Source of the DNA: DATMRS01 sp035566015
GTDB taxonomy: Bacteria > Pseudomonadota > Alphaproteobacteria > Sphingomonadales > Sphingomonadaceae
Length of the DNA: 64,000 nt
Reading direction: 5' to 3'
NCBI GenBank assembly: GCA_035566015.1
Contig: DATMRS010000007.1
Coordinates: 1-64,000 of the forward strand
In this document: piece by piece, positions 17,309 through 26,211 of the stretch
Layout: each line of letters begins with the position of its first letter
Numbering within the stretch: position 1 is the stretch's first letter
Notes under the pieces: generated by a model
Told to the model about the DNA's origin: nothing
The model's input: the letters and a program-made list of their open reading frames with translations, nothing else
Databases searched by the model: none
Made by a program: the position numbers and the translations under genes

Positions 17309-18360
17309 GCCGTTTTCCCGGCGAGCGCAAGGTGCAGCTTCACCACCTTCGCGCGATCGCCCGCTCGCTCGAACGCCGTCACCGCCTCGGCGAGCGGATA
17401 GGTGCCCGACAAGATTGGCGTCACGTCGATCGCGCCCGAGACGATGAGATCGACGGCGAGGCGGAACTCGTCCTGCGCGCGAAATGCACCGACAAGATCG
17501 ATCTCGCGCGACTGGAGAAGGTTGACGGGCACCGGCGCGGCGCCAGGCGGCATCATCCCCACCTGCACGATGCGCCCGCCTCGGCGGATGATCCTGAACA
17601 ACGACGCGAGCGCGGCGGGGGAACCCGATGCCTCGAACGCGACGTCGAATCCCTCTTCATCGGCCTCGAAAACAACCAACCCGTCGGGATCGGCGGCGAC
17701 ATTGACGGTATGCGTCGCGCCCATATGCGCTTTGGCAACGGCAAGCGGCGCGTCCTCGATATCGGTAGAAACAAGCACCGACGCTCCGGCGAGACACGCC
17801 GAACGCGCCGTCAGCAGACCGATCGGGCCCGAGCCGGTGACGATGACGCGCTTGCCCATCAACGGGCCGGCACGGCGGACGGCGTGCAGGCCAACCGACA
17901 GCGGCTCGGCCACCGACAGCTTGAGCAGATCTGTATCGTCGGGGACGGGAATCACCTGATCCTGTCGCAGGATCAGATGTTGCGCGAAGCCGCCCTGCAC
18001 ATGCGGGAAGCGCCCCGCGCTGCCGAGGAAGCGCATGTCGGCACACAGATTACTGCGCCCGGCTCGACAATAGCGGCAGGTGAGGCAGGGGCGGCTGGGA
18101 TCGAGCGCCGCCTTCATCCCCGGCCGCAACCCCGCGACGCCTTTGCCTATCTCGACGACAACGCCGGAGACTTCATGGCCGAGCGTCATCGGCTCGCGCA
18201 CCGCGAAATCGCCGACTGCGCCGCGATGATAATAATGCAGGTCCGATCCACAGATACCGCCGAACGCGACACCTACGCGCACCTCGTCCGCTGCGAGAGG
18301 GCGGTCCTCGACCGGCTCGACCCGCAAATCCTTCTTTCCGTGGCAAACCGCAGCCAGCAT
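17305..18360 (-). CDS. zinc-dependent L-idonate 5-dehydrogenase-like (MDR family)
   Basis: 351 residues from the ATG at 18360, which has GGAG 6 bases upstream; another ATG lies at 18372. Catalytic zinc ligands are C37, H62 and E63; the structural zinc lobe has four Cys at 92, 95, 98 and 106. The Rossmann motif is GSGPIGLL. Text such as ICGSDLHYYHRGAVGDFAVREPMTLGHE resembles IdnD, which oxidises L-idonate to 5-ketogluconate. The divergent gene at 18553 resembles the partner enzyme IdnO. A putative LacI operator lies 16 bp upstream. Confidence 0.85.
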   Translation of the reverse strand: MLAAVCHGKKDLRVEPVEDRPLAADEVRVGVAFGGICGSDLHYYHRGAVGDFAVREPMTLGHEVSGVVVEIGKGVAGLRPGMKAALDPSRPCLTCRYCRAGRSNLCADMRFLGSAGRFPHVQGGFAQHLILRQDQVIPVPDDTDLLKLSVAEPLSVGLHAVRRAGPLMGKRVIVTGSGPIGLLTARSACLAGASVLVSTDIEDAPLAVAKAHMGATHTVNVAADPDGLVVFEADEEGFDVAFEASGSPAALASLFRIIRRGGRIVQVGMMPPGAAPVPVNLLQSREIDLVGAFRAQDEFRLAVDLIVSGAIDVTPILSGTYPLAEAVTAFERAGDRAKVVKLHLALAGKTA

Positions 18361-18375
18361 CGCACGCTCCATTTG

Positions 18376-18391
18376 GTGTGACCGATACCAT
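18376..18391. promoter_or_regulatory. putative LacI-family operator 3 (idn divergent region)
   Basis: Read on the minus strand the site is ATGGTATCGGTCACAC, matching the receptor-side operator ATGGTATCGGTATCAT at 13 of 16 positions including the whole left half and central CG. It lies 16 bp upstream of the idonate dehydrogenase start and 161 bp before the gluconate dehydrogenase-like gene, in a position to control both. Confidence 0.5.
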
Positions 18392-18552
18392 TTCGATCAT
18401 CTCATGGCAAATGTCCTATTCTGCCGTCGCATATCTGCCCAGAGACATGAACGATCTCAAGGCAGGCCGCGCCGCACCGTCATTGCCCGCCTTGCAATGT
18501 GACCGGTCCCTTAGTAGAGAAAGCGTAGCGAAAACGGCCTGTCGGGTGGAAT

Positions 18553-19320
18553 TTGACCAATAATCTCTTCAGCCTGGACGGGCGGATCGCCCTTGTCACC
18601 GGCGCCTCGCGCGGCATCGGCTTCGCGATCGCCGACGCGCTTTCGCATGCGGGCGCGCACGTTATCCTCAACGGCCGCGGGCAAGGTGCGCTCGGCGAAG
18701 CCGCCGAACACCTGCGCCGCGCGGGCGCGACGGTATCCATTAGCACTTTCGACGTCACCGATCCGGCGCAGGCGAAAGCGGCGATCGACGGCATCGAAAA
18801 TGCGATCGGGCCGATCGACATATTGGTCAACAATGCCGGCATCCAGCGCCGCGCGCCGCTGGAGACGTTCGACGATGGCGACTGGCGGGAGCTGATGGCG
18901 GTCAATGTCGACAGCGTTTATTATGTCAGCAAGGCGGTGGCGCGGCACATGATCGCGCGCGGACGCGGCAAGATCATCAACATAGGCAGCGTCCAGTGCG
19001 AACTCGCCCGGCCGGGCATTGCGCCCTACACCGCATCAAAAGGCGCGGTGCGGAACCTGACGCGCGGCATGTGCGCCGATTGGGCGCGCCATGGCCTGCA
19101 GGTGAATGCGATCGGGCCGGGCTATTTTGCGACACCTCTGAACAAGGCGCTGGTCGAAGATCCCCAGTTTGACGAATGGCTGCGCAGGCGCACGCCCGCC
19201 GGCCGCTGGGGCGATCTGGAGGATCTGCACGGCACGGCGGTCTTCCTCGCATCGCGCGCGTCCGATTTCGTCAACGGCCAGACCATCTATGTCGATGGCG
19301 GCATCCTCTCTGTCATCTGA
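18553..19320 (+). CDS. SDR, gluconate 5-dehydrogenase-like (IdnO type)
   Basis: 255 residues starting at a TTG (18553) with GGTGGA upstream; no better start lies in frame. Motifs are TGASRGIG (16-23), VNNAGIQ and YTASKGA. The opening LFSLDGRIALVTG and the pattern DPQFDEWLRRRTPAGRWG near the end resemble IdnO/GnO, which interconverts 5-ketogluconate and D-gluconate. Divergent from the idonate dehydrogenase and 8 bp ahead of a 2-hydroxyacid dehydrogenase. The IdnD-IdnO-gluconokinase set forms a complete idonate-to-6-phosphogluconate route. A related 2-keto-3-deoxy acid dehydrogenase is the main alternative. Confidence 0.83.
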   Translation: MTNNLFSLDGRIALVTGASRGIGFAIADALSHAGAHVILNGRGQGALGEAAEHLRRAGATVSISTFDVTDPAQAKAAIDGIENAIGPIDILVNNAGIQRRAPLETFDDGDWRELMAVNVDSVYYVSKAVARHMIARGRGKIINIGSVQCELARPGIAPYTASKGAVRNLTRGMCADWARHGLQVNAIGPGYFATPLNKALVEDPQFDEWLRRRTPAGRWGDLEDLHGTAVFLASRASDFVNGQTIYVDGGILSVI

Positions 19321-19328
19321 GGTCAGCC

Positions 19329-20276
19329 ATGAACGAGACGCGTGCGTCGGCCCTGCAACTCTGCCCTTTCTCAGCCTATCTGGAGGCCGGGCTGAATGCA
19401 CGCTTCAAAGTGGTCCGCTGGTTCGAGATGGATGAAGGCGCGCGGGCGGCGTGGCTGGCGGCCCATGGCCCCTCGGTTCGTGCTGTCGTCACCGGCGGCC
19501 ATATCGGCTGCACCAATGCCCTGATAGAGTCGCTTCCCGCCCTGGGCGTGATCGCGATCAATGGCGTCGGCTTCGACAAGGTCGATCTTGATTTCGCGCG
19601 ACGCCACGGCGTCGGCGTGACGACCACGCCCGGCGTGTTGACCGATGATGTCGCCGACCTTGCGATCGGGCTCACCATCGGCCTGCTGCGGGGGATTCCG
19701 GCTGCCGACAGCTTCGTGCGCGCGGGCGAATGGCCGAAAGGCGATCGCGCGCCCGCGCGCCAGGTGAGCGGCTGCCGCTTCGGCATCGTCGGGCTGGGTC
19801 GGATCGGCGAGGCGATCGCGACGCGACTCACCGTCTTCGGCCCGGTCGCTTATGCCGGCACCCGCAAGAAGCCGGTGCCTTACGCCTTTCATGCCGACGC
19901 GACGGCGCTCGCGCGCTGGGCGGACGTGCTGGTAATCGCCTGTGCGGCGAGTCCGGCGACACGCCACCTGATCGATGGGGGCGTTCTGGAGGCGCTGGGG
20001 CCGGACGGTTATCTCGTCAACATCGCGCGCGGATCGGTTGTCGACGAAGCGGCGCTCGCCGCCGCGCTTCAGGACAACAGGCTGGCGGGCGCGGCGCTCG
20101 ACGTCTTTGAAGACGAGCCGGACGTACCCGAGGCGCTGCTCAGGAGTCCCAGGACGGTGCTGACGCCGCATATCGCCAGCGCCACGGTCGAGACACGGCG
20201 GCGAATGGCGGACCTCGTGCTCGCCAATCTTGATGCGCTGACCGCCGGCATGCCATTACCGTCCGCCCTGGAATAA
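19329..20276 (+). CDS. D-2-hydroxyacid dehydrogenase (2-ketogluconate/glyoxylate reductase type)
   Basis: 315 residues from the ATG 8 bp after the preceding stop. The NAD-binding motif is FGIVGLGRIGEAIA, and the catalytic triad is visible as Arg in INIARGSVVDEAAL, Glu in DVFEDEPDVP and His in LTPHIASAT. The family reduces 2-keto acids, including 2-ketogluconate and hydroxypyruvate, to D-2-hydroxyacids. In the sugar-acid operon it may feed 2-ketogluconate into gluconate for the gluconokinase. Confidence 0.88.
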   Translation: MNETRASALQLCPFSAYLEAGLNARFKVVRWFEMDEGARAAWLAAHGPSVRAVVTGGHIGCTNALIESLPALGVIAINGVGFDKVDLDFARRHGVGVTTTPGVLTDDVADLAIGLTIGLLRGIPAADSFVRAGEWPKGDRAPARQVSGCRFGIVGLGRIGEAIATRLTVFGPVAYAGTRKKPVPYAFHADATALARWADVLVIACAASPATRHLIDGGVLEALGPDGYLVNIARGSVVDEAALAAALQDNRLAGAALDVFEDEPDVPEALLRSPRTVLTPHIASATVETRRRMADLVLANLDALTAGMPLPSALE

Positions 20277-20286
20277 GGGGAGAGAC

Positions 20287-21039
20287 ATGGCGGGACGGAT
20301 TGCGATCATAACCGGGGCAGGAAGCGGCATCGGACGCGCAGTCGCGCTCGCTCTCTCCCGCCGCGACTATCGCCTTGTCCTCGCCGGACGACGCGCGGAG
20401 GCTTTGGCGGAAACGGCGGCGCTGCTCGCCGATACCAGCGACGCGCCCCTGTGCGTGGCGGCCGACGTTACTGATGCGGCGGCGGTGTCAAGCCTGTTCG
20501 CCCGCGCGATCGAGCGGTTCGGCCGCGTCGACCTGCTGTTCAACAATGCCGGCATCGGCGCGCCCGACGTGCCGCTCGACCAATTGCGCGAAGCCGATTG
20601 GCGACGCGTCATCGACACCAATCTGACGGGCGCCTTCCTCTGCCTGCAGGCGGCGTTCCGCGCAATGAAGACGCAAACGCCGCAAGGCGGACGCATTATC
20701 AACAACGGCTCGATCTCGGCACACAGCCCGCGCCCCAACTCGATCGCCTATACCGCGAGCAAACATGCGATCACCGGCCTCACCAAATCGGCCTCGCTCG
20801 ATGGCCGGCCGTTCGACATCGCCTGCGGACAGATCGACATCGGCAACGCGGCAAGCGCGATGGGCTCGCGCATGGCACAAGGCGTCCCGCAGGCGAACGG
20901 CAGCATCGCCGTCGAGCCGGTGATGGATGCCGAGCATGTCGGCGAGGCGATCGCCTATATGGACAGCCTGCCGCTCGACGCGAATGTCCAGTTCATGACG
21001 CTGATGGCGAGCGCGATGCCGTTTATCGGCCGGGGATAA
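20287..21039 (+). CDS. SDR family oxidoreductase
   Basis: 250 residues with TGAGSGIG, FNNAGIG and YTASKHA, so all SDR catalytic elements are in place. GGGGAGAGAC precedes the ATG. The last gene of the 18553-21039 operon, 10 bp after the hydroxyacid dehydrogenase. The tail (VEPVMDAEHVGEAIAYMDSLP) is seen in many oxidoreductases annotated as 3-ketoacyl reductase-like. A sugar-acid or keto-sugar substrate is suggested only by context. Confidence 0.85.
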   Translation: MAGRIAIITGAGSGIGRAVALALSRRDYRLVLAGRRAEALAETAALLADTSDAPLCVAADVTDAAAVSSLFARAIERFGRVDLLFNNAGIGAPDVPLDQLREADWRRVIDTNLTGAFLCLQAAFRAMKTQTPQGGRIINNGSISAHSPRPNSIAYTASKHAITGLTKSASLDGRPFDIACGQIDIGNAASAMGSRMAQGVPQANGSIAVEPVMDAEHVGEAIAYMDSLPLDANVQFMTLMASAMPFIGRG

Positions 21040-21064
21040 TCGGGACGCGCAGTCGCAACACCCC

Positions 21065-24000
21065 TCACATCGCCGCCGACTCGCCCGGGCGCTGGCCATA
21101 ACAGGCCCATTCGATCGCCCGGCTGGGGCCGGTGATGTCCCACTCGCGAACGATGTCGGCGATGCGGGAGGCAGGCAGCGCGCGGCCGAAGAGATAGCCC
21201 TGCCCATAATGGCAGCCGCGCGCCAGCAGGTCGGCCGCCTGCGCTACCGTCTCGATCCCCTCGGCAACCACGCCCATGTTGAGGCTGTTACCGAGATTCA
21301 GGACCGCATCGACGATCGCGCCGTCATCGGGGCCCTGCGCCAGATCGTGCACGAAGCTGCGGTCGATCTTGATGATATCGACGGGAAACTGCTTCAGGTG
21401 GGTGAGCGAGGCGAAGCCCGTGCCGAAATCGTCGAGCGCGATGTGGACGCCCTCGGCGCTGAAGGTACGGAGCGCGCGCTCGACATATTCGGCGCCGCGA
21501 CCGAGGAACACCGTCTCGGTGACTTCGAGTTCCAACTGCCGGGGCGGGATTCCGGCCTTCGCCATCCTGTCGAGCATGCGTTCGGCGAAATCGTCGTTCC
21601 GGAACTCGGCCGCCGAAGCATTCACCGCCACGCGCCCGAAGCGTATGTCCTGGCTCAACCAGTGGCGCATGTCGGCGATGACGCGCTCGAACATCCGCTC
21701 GCCCAGCGCGACCGCAAGGTCGAGATTGTCGAAGGCAGCCGCAATATCGCCCGGGAATTGGATGCCGACACCGGGATGATGCCACCGCAGCAGCGCCTCA
21801 AACCCGATCAGCCTTCCGCTGCTCAGCTCGATCTTCGGCTGATAGAAGGGCACGACCCGATCGTCGGCGACGGCGTTGCGCGCAAGGCCGATCATCGATG
21901 CGCGCCGGCGCGCGGCGGTGCGCATTTCCGGCCGGAACAGCCGCATCGTGCCGCGGCTGGCGGACTTTGCGGCGTAAAGCGCCATGTCCGCCGCTTTCAG
22001 CAGGTCCGCCCCTTTGTCCCCATGATCGGGAAAGAGGCTCGCGCCGATCGTCGCCTGGCAGGGGAGCAGATGACCCTCATAAGCGAAAGGCTCGCGCAAC
22101 GTAGTGAGGATCGACTCGATCGTGACGGCGATCTCCTGCTCGTCGGCTCCCACCGGCAGGGCGACGACGAACTCGTCTCCCCCCAGCCGGGCGATCGCCG
22201 ATTCGGTGACGACGATCGTCCGCAGCCGCTCGGCGATCGCGCGGATCAGCGCGTCGCCCGCGTCATGGCCCAGCGTGTCGTTGGTTTCCTTCAGATGATC
22301 GAGATCGACCAGCAGCAGCGCGATCCGCTCCTTCGATCGCTCGGCCTGCCGAATCAAAACGTCGAGCACATCCTGGAAGGCGGAGCGATTGGGCAGCCGA
22401 GTCAGCGCGTCATGCGTCGCCGCCCAGCGAATGCGCTGATTGGCGGTCTGCTCGTCGGTAATGTCGCGGATCGTCGCAAGGATACGCGCCAGCCGCCCCG
22501 CCGGCGTTATCGTCCGCCAGCCGCCGATCCGCACCCACCGTTCGGCTCCGTCGCTTACCCGCGAAATGCGGACGGTGGCCTTGAAACGGCGGCGCCGATG
22601 CCCTTCCTTGCTGTCGTCGAGCAGCGCGGACAGACTATGGCGATCTTCCGGATGGACGAGCGCGAGGATCGTTTCGATGCTCGGTATGGCGTCGGGAGGC
22701 AGGCCCAATATCTTCCTGAATTCGTCCGACAGCAGAATCCGCCCCTTGATCGTATCCTGATCCCAGATGCCGAAGCCCGCCACCTCGGCCGCCAGCCGGA
22801 ACCGCTCCTCACTCTCGCGCAGCGCCTTTTCGGCAACCTTCCTGTCGTGAATGCCCTCCAGCGTGCCGTACCAGCGGACGATCTCGCCGTCCGCGTCCCG
22901 CCGGGCGGCGCCGCGCGCACGAAACCAGCGATATTCGCCGGATGGCAGGCGCAGGCGATATTCCACGTCGACCGGCTCACCCGAACGGACCGCGTCCGCC
23001 CACTTGATCGCCGTCAATTCGGCATCTTCGGGATGGAGCGCATTAATCCAGGCATCGCCCAGCGCCGACACGGGATCGCCGCCGGTGACATCCCTCCAGC
23101 GCGAGCTGACCTCGATGACTTCACCGTCCGGATTGGCGATCCACGGAATCTGCGGATTGAGTTCGACCGAATAGCGATAATGCTCTTCGCTCTCGCGCAG
23201 CGCCTGCTCGTTCTTCAGCCGTTCGCCAATATCGCGCGATACACCGATAACGCCATTGATCTTGCCGCCTTTCCTCCAGGGGACCTTGATCGTCTGAAAC
23301 GGCCGGCGCTCGCCATGGAAGAGGATCTGCTCGTCGCGCACAACGGGCAGACCGGTTTCGATCACGCGTCGGTCCGCACTGGCATATTCGCGCGCCAGTT
23401 CGGCGGGCAGACGCTCTCTGCCATCGGACTCCAATATCGATCCCAAGCCGTCGGTCATCGCCTTGTTGGCCAGGACGAAGCGGCCCGACAGGTCCTTGAC
23501 GAAGATCAGATCGGCGACACTGTCGACGATCGTCTGGAGCAGATCCTGGCTCTCACGAAGTTCCTGCTCCGCCTGCTTCCGCTCGGTGATATCCTGCGCG
23601 ACGGTGATGACCGACCGCGCGACGCCTTTTTCGTCGCAGACGAAGGAGACGTGCACCGCGCACCAGACGATTCCGCCGTCGGGGCGGACGTAGCGCTTTT
23701 CGATCTGGAAGGGCTCGCCCAGCGCGCTCTGCCGCATATAGAGGGGGGCGTTCCACTCGATGTCCTCCGGATGCGTGAAAGCGGCCATGGGCAGGCCCGA
23801 AAGAGCCTCCGCGCTGCGTCCCACGATCTCGCAATAGCGGCCGTTGACCATCAGCACGCGATTGTTGAGGTCGCGGTGCAGGATGCCGATCATCGCCTGG
23901 TTGAAAACGGTGTGCAGATTGGTCCTGCTCCGCTTCAGCGCCTCGGCCGCGAGGACCTGTTCGTGTATCGGTTCGCTGGTGCCCGACCAGTGGCGGACGA

Positions 24001-24682
24001 CATCCCCGCCATCGAAAGTGGGCACGCCGCGCAGCCGCATCCAGCGCCATTCGCCGTCACATGCCTTGAGACGAACGCGCATGTCGATCGCATCGCGCCC
24101 TCTCGCCGCACGACCGATTTCCCGGTAAAGGGGCTTGCGATCGGCGGGGTGGACCAGATGGCACCAGCGACGCCCGAGCGCCGCGCCGCAATCGACACCC
24201 GTCAAATCCGCGCCATGGCCGGAAATCTCGATCAGACGTCCTCGCTTATCGGCCTTCCAGCATATATCGGGAACGAGTTTCAGCAAGGCAGCCCGGTCGT
24301 CCTCAAGCGCCTGGCAGGAACGAAGCAGGCGAAGCTGGGCATCGGCCTGCGCGGCGCATCGGCGCAACATGCGCTCCTCGGCGCGATCGAGCGTCGCCGG
24401 CCGCCGCCCCTCCATCAGAACAAGGATCGCGCCGCCCGCCTCCAGGGGGACGCCTGCAACAACGACCTCGCCCAGGGTGCGGATCAGGAGGCCGTCTTTT
24501 TCAACCGTCTCGCGCGCGAGACGGGCAGCCAGCAACCGGCCATCCTCCCCCGCCCCCAATTCGCCTGCCAAAGCGAAGATCGCCGCATCGGGAACGACAA
24601 GCACCGCCGAAATCGCGCCCAGGCATTCCACCAGAAGATTGAGCAGATCATCCCAGTGGGGCGAAGGCGGGTTCGGTTCCAT
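21065..24682 (-). CDS. GAF-PAS(x5)-GGDEF-EAL cyclic-di-GMP signalling protein
   Basis: 1205 residues with no membrane segment. Order read from the sequence: GAF-like region (about 15-115), five PAS/PAC modules (about 132-245, 250-375, 378-495, 500-620, 625-750), GGDEF domain with intact LGGDEF near 835, and EAL domain with FEALLRW near 960, DDFGTGFASL and a QGYLFG end. Both active-site motifs are intact, so it could make and degrade c-di-GMP, although in such hybrids one activity usually dominates. The sensors probably respond to redox, oxygen or small ligands. It is convergent with the SDR at 20287 (25 bp). The large antisense reading frame here is a shadow of high GC. Confidence 0.93.
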   Translation of the reverse strand: MEPNPPSPHWDDLLNLLVECLGAISAVLVVPDAAIFALAGELGAGEDGRLLAARLARETVEKDGLLIRTLGEVVVAGVPLEAGGAILVLMEGRRPATLDRAEERMLRRCAAQADAQLRLLRSCQALEDDRAALLKLVPDICWKADKRGRLIEISGHGADLTGVDCGAALGRRWCHLVHPADRKPLYREIGRAARGRDAIDMRVRLKACDGEWRWMRLRGVPTFDGGDVVRHWSGTSEPIHEQVLAAEALKRSRTNLHTVFNQAMIGILHRDLNNRVLMVNGRYCEIVGRSAEALSGLPMAAFTHPEDIEWNAPLYMRQSALGEPFQIEKRYVRPDGGIVWCAVHVSFVCDEKGVARSVITVAQDITERKQAEQELRESQDLLQTIVDSVADLIFVKDLSGRFVLANKAMTDGLGSILESDGRERLPAELAREYASADRRVIETGLPVVRDEQILFHGERRPFQTIKVPWRKGGKINGVIGVSRDIGERLKNEQALRESEEHYRYSVELNPQIPWIANPDGEVIEVSSRWRDVTGGDPVSALGDAWINALHPEDAELTAIKWADAVRSGEPVDVEYRLRLPSGEYRWFRARGAARRDADGEIVRWYGTLEGIHDRKVAEKALRESEERFRLAAEVAGFGIWDQDTIKGRILLSDEFRKILGLPPDAIPSIETILALVHPEDRHSLSALLDDSKEGHRRRRFKATVRISRVSDGAERWVRIGGWRTITPAGRLARILATIRDITDEQTANQRIRWAATHDALTRLPNRSAFQDVLDVLIRQAERSKERIALLLVDLDHLKETNDTLGHDAGDALIRAIAERLRTIVVTESAIARLGGDEFVVALPVGADEQEIAVTIESILTTLREPFAYEGHLLPCQATIGASLFPDHGDKGADLLKAADMALYAAKSASRGTMRLFRPEMRTAARRRASMIGLARNAVADDRVVPFYQPKIELSSGRLIGFEALLRWHHPGVGIQFPGDIAAAFDNLDLAVALGERMFERVIADMRHWLSQDIRFGRVAVNASAAEFRNDDFAERMLDRMAKAGIPPRQLELEVTETVFLGRGAEYVERALRTFSAEGVHIALDDFGTGFASLTHLKQFPVDIIKIDRSFVHDLAQGPDDGAIVDAVLNLGNSLNMGVVAEGIETVAQAADLLARGCHYGQGYLFGRALPASRIADIVREWDITGPSRAIEWACYGQRPGESAAM

Positions 24683-25023
24683 ATTATATGCATCCGATCG
24701 CTAGGACGATCATGGCCGTCATTTCACGCGCCAGAACGTCAAAAGAGGTGCCGGACGAGATATTCCCGCGCCCATTTCTCAGCAGTTCCGGAAAGCGCCC
24801 GTCGCCGGCTGCACAAACAGGTTTGCGAAGCCGTGCCATCTACATCCAGGCGAAAAGCGCATTGACGCTGCCTACAGCCAAAAAAGTTACCAAGTTATGA
24901 AGAGCGGCCTTTGTGAAGTAGACACCCGTTCGTCAAGCAATCATCCGCGCCGGTAAATCGATATGGGATCGAATCGATCGCCAGGACGTTGGGTAAAAAT
25001 CCGACAACCAGCGGAGGAATGTT
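24683..25023. other. 341-bp non-coding gap
   Basis: Holds the presumed promoters of the divergent signalling gene (24682) and of the small exported protein (25024). GGAGGAATGTT before 25024 is a strong ribosome-binding site. I see no RNA gene, repeat or convincing operator here. Confidence 0.5.
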
Positions 25024-25293
25024 ATGCGTGCAGCTATACTGGCCACGGCGTTGGCGGGATTGGTTTCGTCCCCGGCCTTCGCCGCCGATGCGTCCACCCC
25101 GATTTCGGCGACAGCGACTTCCGCCGCCGCCCTCAGCCCAAGCGCCCGGATCGGCGCGCCGACGCGGCATGCAAGCAAGCTCGATGGCCATGGCAACGGA
25201 TTGTGGATCATCGGGGCCGCGGCGGCGGTCGGCGGCGTCATCTATGCCTTCGCACAGGATGATGACGACAATGAACGTCCCGTCAGCCCCTGA
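25024..25293 (+). CDS. small exported protein with C-terminal hydrophobic segment
   Basis: 89 residues. A signal peptide (1-20, ending PAFA) precedes an Ala/Ser/Thr-rich region. A hydrophobic stretch at 60-77 (LWIIGAAAAVGGVIYAFA) is followed by an acidic tail QDDDDNE (78-84). The C-terminal pattern of one hydrophobic helix and acidic tail recurs in small sphingomonad proteins of unknown function. It is monocistronic with its own strong ribosome-binding site and terminator, which suggests a well-expressed envelope protein. No function can be named. Confidence 0.8.
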   Translation: MRAAILATALAGLVSSPAFAADASTPISATATSAAALSPSARIGAPTRHASKLDGHGNGLWIIGAAAAVGGVIYAFAQDDDDNERPVSP

Positions 25294-25318
25294 GCCTTCC
25301 ATCGTCATCTTCGTCATG

Positions 25319-25347
25319 GCCCCGGCAAGGACCGGGGCATTTTTTTT
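25319..25347 (+). terminator. rho-independent terminator
   Basis: Stem GCCCCGG (25319-25325) and CCGGGGC (25332-25338) with a 6-base loop and a run of eight T (25340-25347). It ends the small exported protein gene. Confidence 0.88.
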
Positions 25348-25391
25348 GGGGCTGTCAAGGCGGGCGTGCCGCCGCCGGATTGTCATACGGA

Positions 25392-25406
25392 ATACCATGC
25401 CGGTAT
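25392..25406. promoter_or_regulatory. putative GntR operator upstream of the GntR gene
   Basis: ATACC-N5-GGTAT inverted repeat (arms 25392-25396 and 25402-25406) lies 24 bp before the GntR start. FadR-family regulators bind short dyads of this form and are often autoregulated. The operon genes downstream may be under the same control. Confidence 0.4.
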
Positions 25407-25429
25407 AGCCGGGAACGGGAGGGCTCCGG

Positions 25430-26137
25430 ATGACACTGGCAGATGACGGCATGAAGGTGGGCCCGGTACCCCGCCTCAGGACGCTGGTGGCCGAGCGGAT
25501 CCGCGAAGGCATCGCCACCAACCGCTTTCCCCCCGGCACCCGCCTTGTCGAGCGCGAATTGTGCGAGATGCTGGGCGTCTCGCGCACCTCGATCCGCGAG
25601 GCACTGCGGGAGCTGGAGAGCGAAGGGCTGATCTCCACCCAGGGCGGCCGCCCTGTCGTCGCCGTGCTGACCTTGCCCGAAATACGGGACATCTATCAGG
25701 TCCGCACCGTGCTGGAGGAATTGGCGGCGCGGCTGTTCGTCCGCAATGCGACCCCCGAACAGTTCGAACGCCTGTCGACCAGCGCGGAGGCGCTGCTCCA
25801 GGTTTACGAGAATTACGCCCCCGCGCCGTTCCTCGCCGCCAAGGCACGCTTCTACGAAGCCTTGTTCGAAGGCGCGGGCAATCAGGTGGCGGCGTCGATG
25901 CTTCGGATCATTCACACCAAGGCGTCGCAGCTTCGCGCGACCTCGCTTTCGGTGCCGGATCGCATCCAGGCGTCGATCGGGGAGATACGCGGGCTTGTCG
26001 CGGCGGTCGAGGCGCGCGACGAGGACCTCGCCGCGCGGCTTTCGGCGCGTCACATCGAAAATGCCTGCCGCGCGGCGATGACCGTATATGAAGAAAGCGC
26101 CCCCGGCGGATGCCGGGCTTCGCGCGAGGTCAACTAG
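25430..26137 (+). CDS. GntR-family regulator, FadR/FCD subfamily
   Basis: 235 residues. The N-terminal winged helix is seen in ELCEMLGVSRTSIREALRELESEGLI (about 42-68). An all-helical FCD effector domain follows (about 85-220), with pattern IYQVRTVLEELAARLF. FCD regulators usually sense carboxylic acids or related metabolites and repress catabolic operons. It heads the plus-strand operon 26212-33249, 74 bp upstream of a serine hydrolase, and has a dyad in its own promoter. Confidence 0.92.
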   Translation: MTLADDGMKVGPVPRLRTLVAERIREGIATNRFPPGTRLVERELCEMLGVSRTSIREALRELESEGLISTQGGRPVVAVLTLPEIRDIYQVRTVLEELAARLFVRNATPEQFERLSTSAEALLQVYENYAPAPFLAAKARFYEALFEGAGNQVAASMLRIIHTKASQLRATSLSVPDRIQASIGEIRGLVAAVEARDEDLAARLSARHIENACRAAMTVYEESAPGGCRASREVN

Positions 26138-26211
26138 CCTTCGTTTTCGCCCAAGCCGCCCCGGATCGTCCTTTCTAACGTCCGCCCCCGACAGCAAAGC
26201 GGAGCGGGATA

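Noticed and set aside
21209..24865. A 1218-codon open frame on the plus strand opposite the GGDEF-EAL gene
   Set aside because: It has no recognisable domain and is rich in Arg/Ala/Gly/His as expected for an antisense shadow in high-GC DNA; the minus-strand protein has intact family motifs throughout.
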